Shown piece after piece: positions 60,125-64,000 of a stretch of DNA of 64,000 nt. The position numbers were made by a program, and so were the translations under genes. The notes beneath the pieces are model-generated. The model was not told where the DNA came from and searched no databases. It saw only the letters and a program-made list of their open reading frames with translations. Location: contig JAULSR010000002.1 in NCBI GenBank assembly GCA_030512295.1, positions 5,456,001-5,520,000 of the forward strand, written 5' to 3'. The first letter of the stretch is position 1; each line of letters opens with the position of its first letter. Source of the DNA: Bombardia bombarda. Its lineage: Eukaryota > Ascomycota > Sordariomycetes > Sordariales > Lasiosphaeriaceae.

Positions 60125-60920
60125 GTGAGATGGACGGATGGTGGGTGGTGTTTTTATATATGTAAGCGCTGATAAAGGTCAGTTATTCCACGAGTGAGTG
60201 AGAATGATCTTATCTTTATCAATAAGGGTAACATGTTGTTATTAGCTCGTTGTACGTGTGTTGTTTTATTGGTAGAGATCGTTGTTATTATTATGAGTTG
60301 AGTTGGAAAGGGGGTTGGCTGTGGATGCCCCTTTAATCCTCTACTTCACTGTGTACATATATATGTAGAGGAGCATAGCGTAGATAGGATTGGACTGCAT
60401 GTGTGCTCAAATATTATGATGAACCGGTCTATACTTATCACCATACGTTACCTGGGCGAGGAGTTGGGGCGGGGTGGGAGTGTAACGAAGTGCAACAAAT
60501 ATGGAAGAATGTCCCTGGTATTTGCGTGTTGAGAACAAGCACACTAGACAATGCTATTACTTTGCTTTGTTTGTCGTAAAATTCCAGATAGGTATAGGCC
60601 AATCTCCACGCCTCTCTCCTTTATCGTCCCTCTTCTTCCCTAGTTACTCATAATACGTAAAGACCTACCTACCTTAGGTATATACGTACCTGGTACCTAG
60701 GCACCTGGGTAAACGGTCCTGGCCGGGCAACGGCAGTCACCGCCTATCGCACCAACGCTCCTTCCCAAACTGCGACTATCCAAGTATCTACCCATGACGT
60801 GACGTCAGACGGGGGACAGGAGCACCCAAACGAAGCCATGAGCGTACCTGCCTGTTTGCTCGCCCTTTATAGCAAAGGCTCGTTCACATTGCTTTCACTC
60901 AACAAACAGCAACACCCGAG
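60125..60920. other. 3' flank of the glycosyltransferase-like gene and tRNA upstream region
   Basis: No coding sequence is supported. It holds the 3' UTR of the preceding gene, an AT-rich stretch near 60345-60380, and a dense cluster of ACCTACC/CCTAGG elements at about 60663-60710. A TTTATA-like element near 60866-60871 lies about 50 bp before the tRNA and might help position Pol III. Confidence 0.55.
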
Positions 60921-60992
60921 ACCCCTCTGGTGTATCGGTTAACATAGCGGATTCTCACTCCGTTGCGCAGGGTTCGACTCCCTGGGGGGGTA
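60921..60992 (+). tRNA. tRNA-Glu (anticodon CTC)
   Basis: 72 nt fold to a complete cloverleaf. The acceptor stem ACCCCTC pairs with GGGGGGT (one T-G wobble). The D stem GTGT/ACAT has an 8-nt loop. The anticodon stem GCGGA/TCCGT has the loop TTCTCAC, which places CTC as the anticodon (reads GAG, Glu). The variable loop is TGCG. The T stem CAGGG/CCCTG encloses TTCGACT. The internal A box region (TGGTGTATCGG) and B box (GGTTCGACTCC) are present, no intron is seen, and a run of T follows. It lies between two convergent protein genes. Confidence 0.93.
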
Positions 60993-60995
60993 GTC

Positions 60996-61004
60996 TTTTT
61001 TTTT
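60996..61004 (+). terminator. Pol III terminator (T9)
   Basis: Nine consecutive T begin four bases after the tRNA-Glu discriminator base, the usual RNA polymerase III termination signal. Confidence 0.85.
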
Positions 61005-61383
61005 CCTTTTCCGCTTTTTTGTTCGTCTTCCCCTTTTCTTTTTTTCCTGTTATATGAAGCCGGCTAGTTTGCCTAGAGTGTGGCGGCCTTATTCCTCTCA
61101 CAATGTTCACTTCTATCATCCTGTGTCGTACAGTCTCCAAGGGAAGTAAGTAATGTTTTCATACTACCTAGTATTGAGATTTTGTAGCCATGAATGTTTG
61201 ATTTACTCTTTTAATACAAGTAATCTGATAAAAACGACCATAGCTATGATTATCACAATCTTACATGTACAATAACACAAATCTACTTTACATATTTACA
61301 CATACAACCACAGTAAAAATATCTATACACATGGGCGGTGCAAGTAAGGTAAGGCAGGTTCCAAGCCCCACCCGGCACCACAC
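61005..61383. other. 3' flank of the mitochondrial tryptophanyl-tRNA synthetase gene
   Basis: An AT-rich stretch downstream of the minus-strand synthetase stop codon, expected to hold its 3' UTR. Nothing else is seen. Confidence 0.55.
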
Positions 61384-62689
61384 TCACGCACCCAGCTCCA
61401 CCGCCTCCCTAACCAACCTCATCGTCCCCTCGGCGCTCTCCCTCGCCTTCTCCGCGCCCTCCTCCACCAACCGATCAATCAGCTCCCCCTTGGCCAGATA
61501 CTCGGCATACCGCTCGCGAATCGGCGCGAGCTCGGCGTCCACCGCCTCGGCGACGCGATTCTTGAGGGCCTTGAGCGACACGCCGGCGCCGAACTCGGCC
61601 TCGACGAGCTGCTCGGGGGTGCGCCCGGCCGCGTCAAAGTACGAGGCGAGCTCGACGAGGTTGGACACGCCCGGGCGGCCGACGGGGTCGTACGAGATGC
61701 CGTCTTGCGAGTCGGTGACGGCCTTGAGCACTTTGTTCTTAATGGCGTGGGCCGAGTCGGTCAGGAGGATGCGCGAGGTCGCGTCGGCGTCGGACTTGGA
61801 CATCTTTTGGAGTGGGCTCCTGAGGGACATGACGCGCTTGACGGGGGCTTGGGTTTGCGGTGTTAGTTACTGAGGTGAGAACGAGAGCGGGAAGAAACAT
61901 ACAAAGTATCGTCTCTGGCGCGACGAGACACGAGGTCCCGTAGGTGTGGTTAAAGTTGGTGACGCATTCTCTAGCAAACTCGAGGTGCTGCCGCTGGTCC
62001 TCGCCGACGGGCACGTGGGTGGCCCGGTGGACGAGTATGTCGGCGGCTTGGAGGATGGGGTATGAGAAGAGGCCGTGCTTGAGTGTCTGCTTGGCCTCGT
62101 TGCTGCTCAGAGAGACATTATCCTTCAGCGATAGCTTGCTCTGTTTGGTGCGGTAACGCAAGGTAACTATGTGAGCCTTCTTGATGTGGTCTCTCTCTAT
62201 TCTCTCTCACTCTCCCTTTCTTTCTCTCACCTTCCATTGGGTCATACGATTCAAGTAGCCGGTCGAGGCGGTGCAGCTCAGGATCCATTGCAGCTCGGAA
62301 TGGGCGGGCACCATGGACTGGTAGAAGATGATGGAGCGTGACGGGTCGAGGCCAATGGCCAGCAAGGCGGCGAACATCTCGCGTTTCCACTGACGGAGCA
62401 GCCCCCTGGGGCGCGGCATGGTGATGGCGTGCAAGTCAACAATGGAGAAGAGGAGCTTGGTGTCGGCCGCCGCAGAGTCCTGCATCCGCCTCCATTGCTG
62501 CAGCGCCCCCAGGTAATTGCCCAGATGCGGCACCCCCGTCGGCTGGATGCCCGAGAATATCACCCCAGGCGTTGTTGCAGACGACGACGACGACTGTTGC
62601 TGCGCATCATGTCCGAGTCCGCGTCTTGCCTGGATCTGGCTTAAAAGCGGGCGCGCCTTGATGCCCGCCCTGAGGCTGCTGGACTTCAT
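61384..62689 (-). CDS. msw1: Mitochondrial tryptophanyl-tRNA synthetase
   Basis: Three exons: 62689-62231, 62140-61903 and 61847-61384, 386 aa. This class I synthetase charges mitochondrial tRNA-Trp. The N-terminus (MKSSSLRAGIKARPLL, then ARRG) is basic and Ser-rich like a mitochondrial targeting peptide. The HIGH-type motif is PTGVPHLGNYLGA (about residues 50-62), and the KMSKS motif is intact at residues 247-251. Other family segments include SIVDLHAIT, GLDPSRSIIFYQS, FSYPILQAADIL, HVPVGEDQRQHLEFAR and NFNHTYG. The length fits the compact bacterial/mitochondrial type rather than the larger cytosolic enzyme. Introns of 90 and 55 nt join MTQWK-SKLSLKD and PETILS-PVKRVMSL. Confidence 0.94.
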
Positions 62690-63338
62690 CTCAACGCGTC
62701 TGTGGAAGACCTATGAAGAAGTTTCACAACTGGGCGGTTTATCTTGGAGTTCGACAGCTGAGTTGTGATTCAGTCATCCCCATATAAAAAAAAATGTGAG
62801 ATGGAGAAGCTTTATGAAATGAAGTGAAGCAAGCATGTTCAGGTGTGTGTCAATTGGACCGGACCCGTAAAAGCTCCATCGCTGTAGCCGCTGTAAATTG
62901 GGGGCTTTTGATGTGAGATCGCCTAGCACTTATCGCTAAATTCCGATTACGAATGTCCAAATACCATCCATCTAAATTGGCAAGTTTATACCCCATTTTC
63001 CCGCAGAATTGTCTTGACCATTCTATTCTTCATTTTATTTTAAAAGATACTTTGCAAACCCAAGTCAGATATAGTTCTGGCCATATCGACAAAATGATAT
63101 TAAACGCCTTATGAGTTCCAACACGCCCCCATAGGACGAGCGTTGGCAATGATGGGCAGGCCTTACATGATGGTTTTATATCCTTCGTCCCTCAAACCAA
63201 ATACTCTCTCAGTTTAGAGCCACAATCCTCAGACAAAAGATAGTACACTGCGCCTTCTTTATCTGTACAATTTCTCCGCACCGCGTCCAAGCTTGACACG
63301 GCCTATCTATACACACTCGCACTTTACTAGTATGATTC
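62690..63338. other. Interval between the Trp-tRNA synthetase start and Rsm10 stop
   Basis: About 650 bp holding the synthetase promoter and the Rsm10 3' UTR. It is AT-richer than its neighbours. Nothing else was recognised. Confidence 0.55.
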
Positions 63339-64000
63339 TCACCTGCCTCCAGAAACCTTGACTCTCTCCGAGACCAGGAATTCATCGACATTCTCGATAC
63401 CCTCCAACGACCTTTTGTGGCCCAGATGTGCCCACTTGTCCTCCAGGAGCTCCGAAACCTCCTTCACATTCTCATCCATCGCCTTTCCGACCTCTATTTC
63501 ATGTCATGATTAGCAAATGAAATCTCCCACCACCTAATTCTCAACCGTAGTCTCCCCACCAAGAATCAGAGAAGAAAAAAAAAGAAGAAAACCACATACC
63601 AAGCCCACTGAACTCCCACACATTCGCCTTCATACCAATCCCATAGTACGCATGCTTCTGCAGGAACGCAAGCCACACCTGCACCGTCTCGGGGTGTCCG
63701 TCGCGGATCTGAATCAGCCTGCGCATCGTCACGCGCTCAAAGTTCTCCTGCGACTTCTTGTAGATGAAGGTGCTCTTGGGCACCGTCCAGCGCTCCGTGA
63801 TGCGTGGCAGCGGCACAGGCCCAAACGCCGGCAAGCCCAGGTAGTAGGCCGCCCGCAGCGCAAAGTCGCAGAAGAATTCGAGGTTGCGCACAGAGTACGA
63901 CCGCATCTGCAGGTCGCACGACGGCACGCCGAACTCGGCCTCGCGACGCAGCGGCTTCAGGTAGAGCAGCTCGAGCGCTCGCGGCATGCGCATCTCGCCC
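63339..64000 (-). CDS. rsm10: Mitochondrial ribosomal protein Rsm10 (uS10m), 5' part outside window
   Basis: Two visible exons: 64000-63600 (continuing beyond the window) and 63493-63339, so the N-terminus is missing. The uS10 fold is recognised from YLKPLRREAEFGVPSCDLQ, the stretch FCDFALRAAYYLGLPAFGP, and the conserved loop PLPRITERWTVPKSTFIYKK, followed by QENFERVTMRRLIQIRDG. It is a small-subunit protein of the mitoribosome. The 106-nt intron joins WEFSGL to EVGKAMDENV. The C-terminal extension after the S10 fold is charged and probably helical. The TGA stop lies inside a donor-like sequence (AG-GTGAGA), so a further 3' exon cannot be fully excluded, but no good acceptor with coding sequence follows. 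Confidence 0.9.

Overview
The window is nuclear DNA from a filamentous ascomycete (Pezizomycotina, most likely Sordariomycetes). The evidence is short 54-106 nt introns with GTATGT/GTAAGT/GTGAGT donors and CTAAC/CTGAC-like branch sites, a Zn2Cys6 regulator, and proteins of clearly fungal type (Iml1, Lst4/FNIP, Dbp10, Syo1, Rsm10). I see no transposase, reverse transcriptase, CRISPR array or AT-rich RIP-like block. I reconstructed exon structures by hand. Every complete multi-exon model sums to a multiple of three and reads through conserved motifs at its junctions.

Layout. 0.5-4.0 kb (minus): an RBR (RING-IBR-RING) E3 ubiquitin ligase with a 21-residue SR-like repeat array. 4.0-9.8 kb: gene-free. 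9.8-12.1 kb (minus): a Zn2Cys6 transcription factor. 12.1-19.7 kb: gene-free, upstream of that factor. 19.7-21.1 kb (minus): a secreted lactonase-type beta-propeller protein. 21.1-26.2 kb: no confident gene. 26.2-30.0 kb (minus): Lst4/FNIP with a break in its reading frame. 34.2-35.8 kb (minus): a seven-exon CDF zinc transporter. 37.7-43.6 kb (plus): Iml1. 46.5-48.5 kb (plus): a CAX-type Ca2+/H+ exchanger. 50.1-53.0 kb (minus): Dbp10 helicase, divergent from a DNAJC8/Spf31-like J-protein at 53.4-54.2 kb (plus). 54.8-57.0 kb (minus): Syo1, divergent from a type II membrane glycosyltransferase-like protein at 57.8-60.1 kb (plus). A tRNA-Glu(CTC) lies at 60.92-60.99 kb. Then come mitochondrial tryptophanyl-tRNA synthetase (61.4-62.7 kb, minus) and the 3' part of mitochondrial ribosomal protein Rsm10 (63.3 kb to the window edge, minus).

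How the genes relate. The left 26 kb is sparse (three confident genes in long non-coding sequence), while the right 38 kb is denser and mostly housekeeping. Four consecutive genes (Lst4, CDF transporter, Iml1, CAX exchanger) encode proteins that in yeast act at the vacuolar membrane. Two of them regulate the Gtr/Rag GTPases that signal amino acids to TORC1: Iml1 as the SEACIT/GATOR1 GAP for Gtr1, and Lst4 with Lst7 as the GAP for Gtr2. They are followed by 60S ribosome-biogenesis genes (Dbp10, Syo1), a process promoted by TORC1, and by mitochondrial translation genes. The arrangement is suggestive, but I have no comparative data to show that it is conserved or functional.

The points most worth checking are the Lst4 frame break, the vacuole/TORC1 neighbourhood, the 45-nt in-frame exon that carries half of the HxxxD metal site of the zinc transporter, and the very large non-coding domains on both sides of the Zn2Cys6 regulator.
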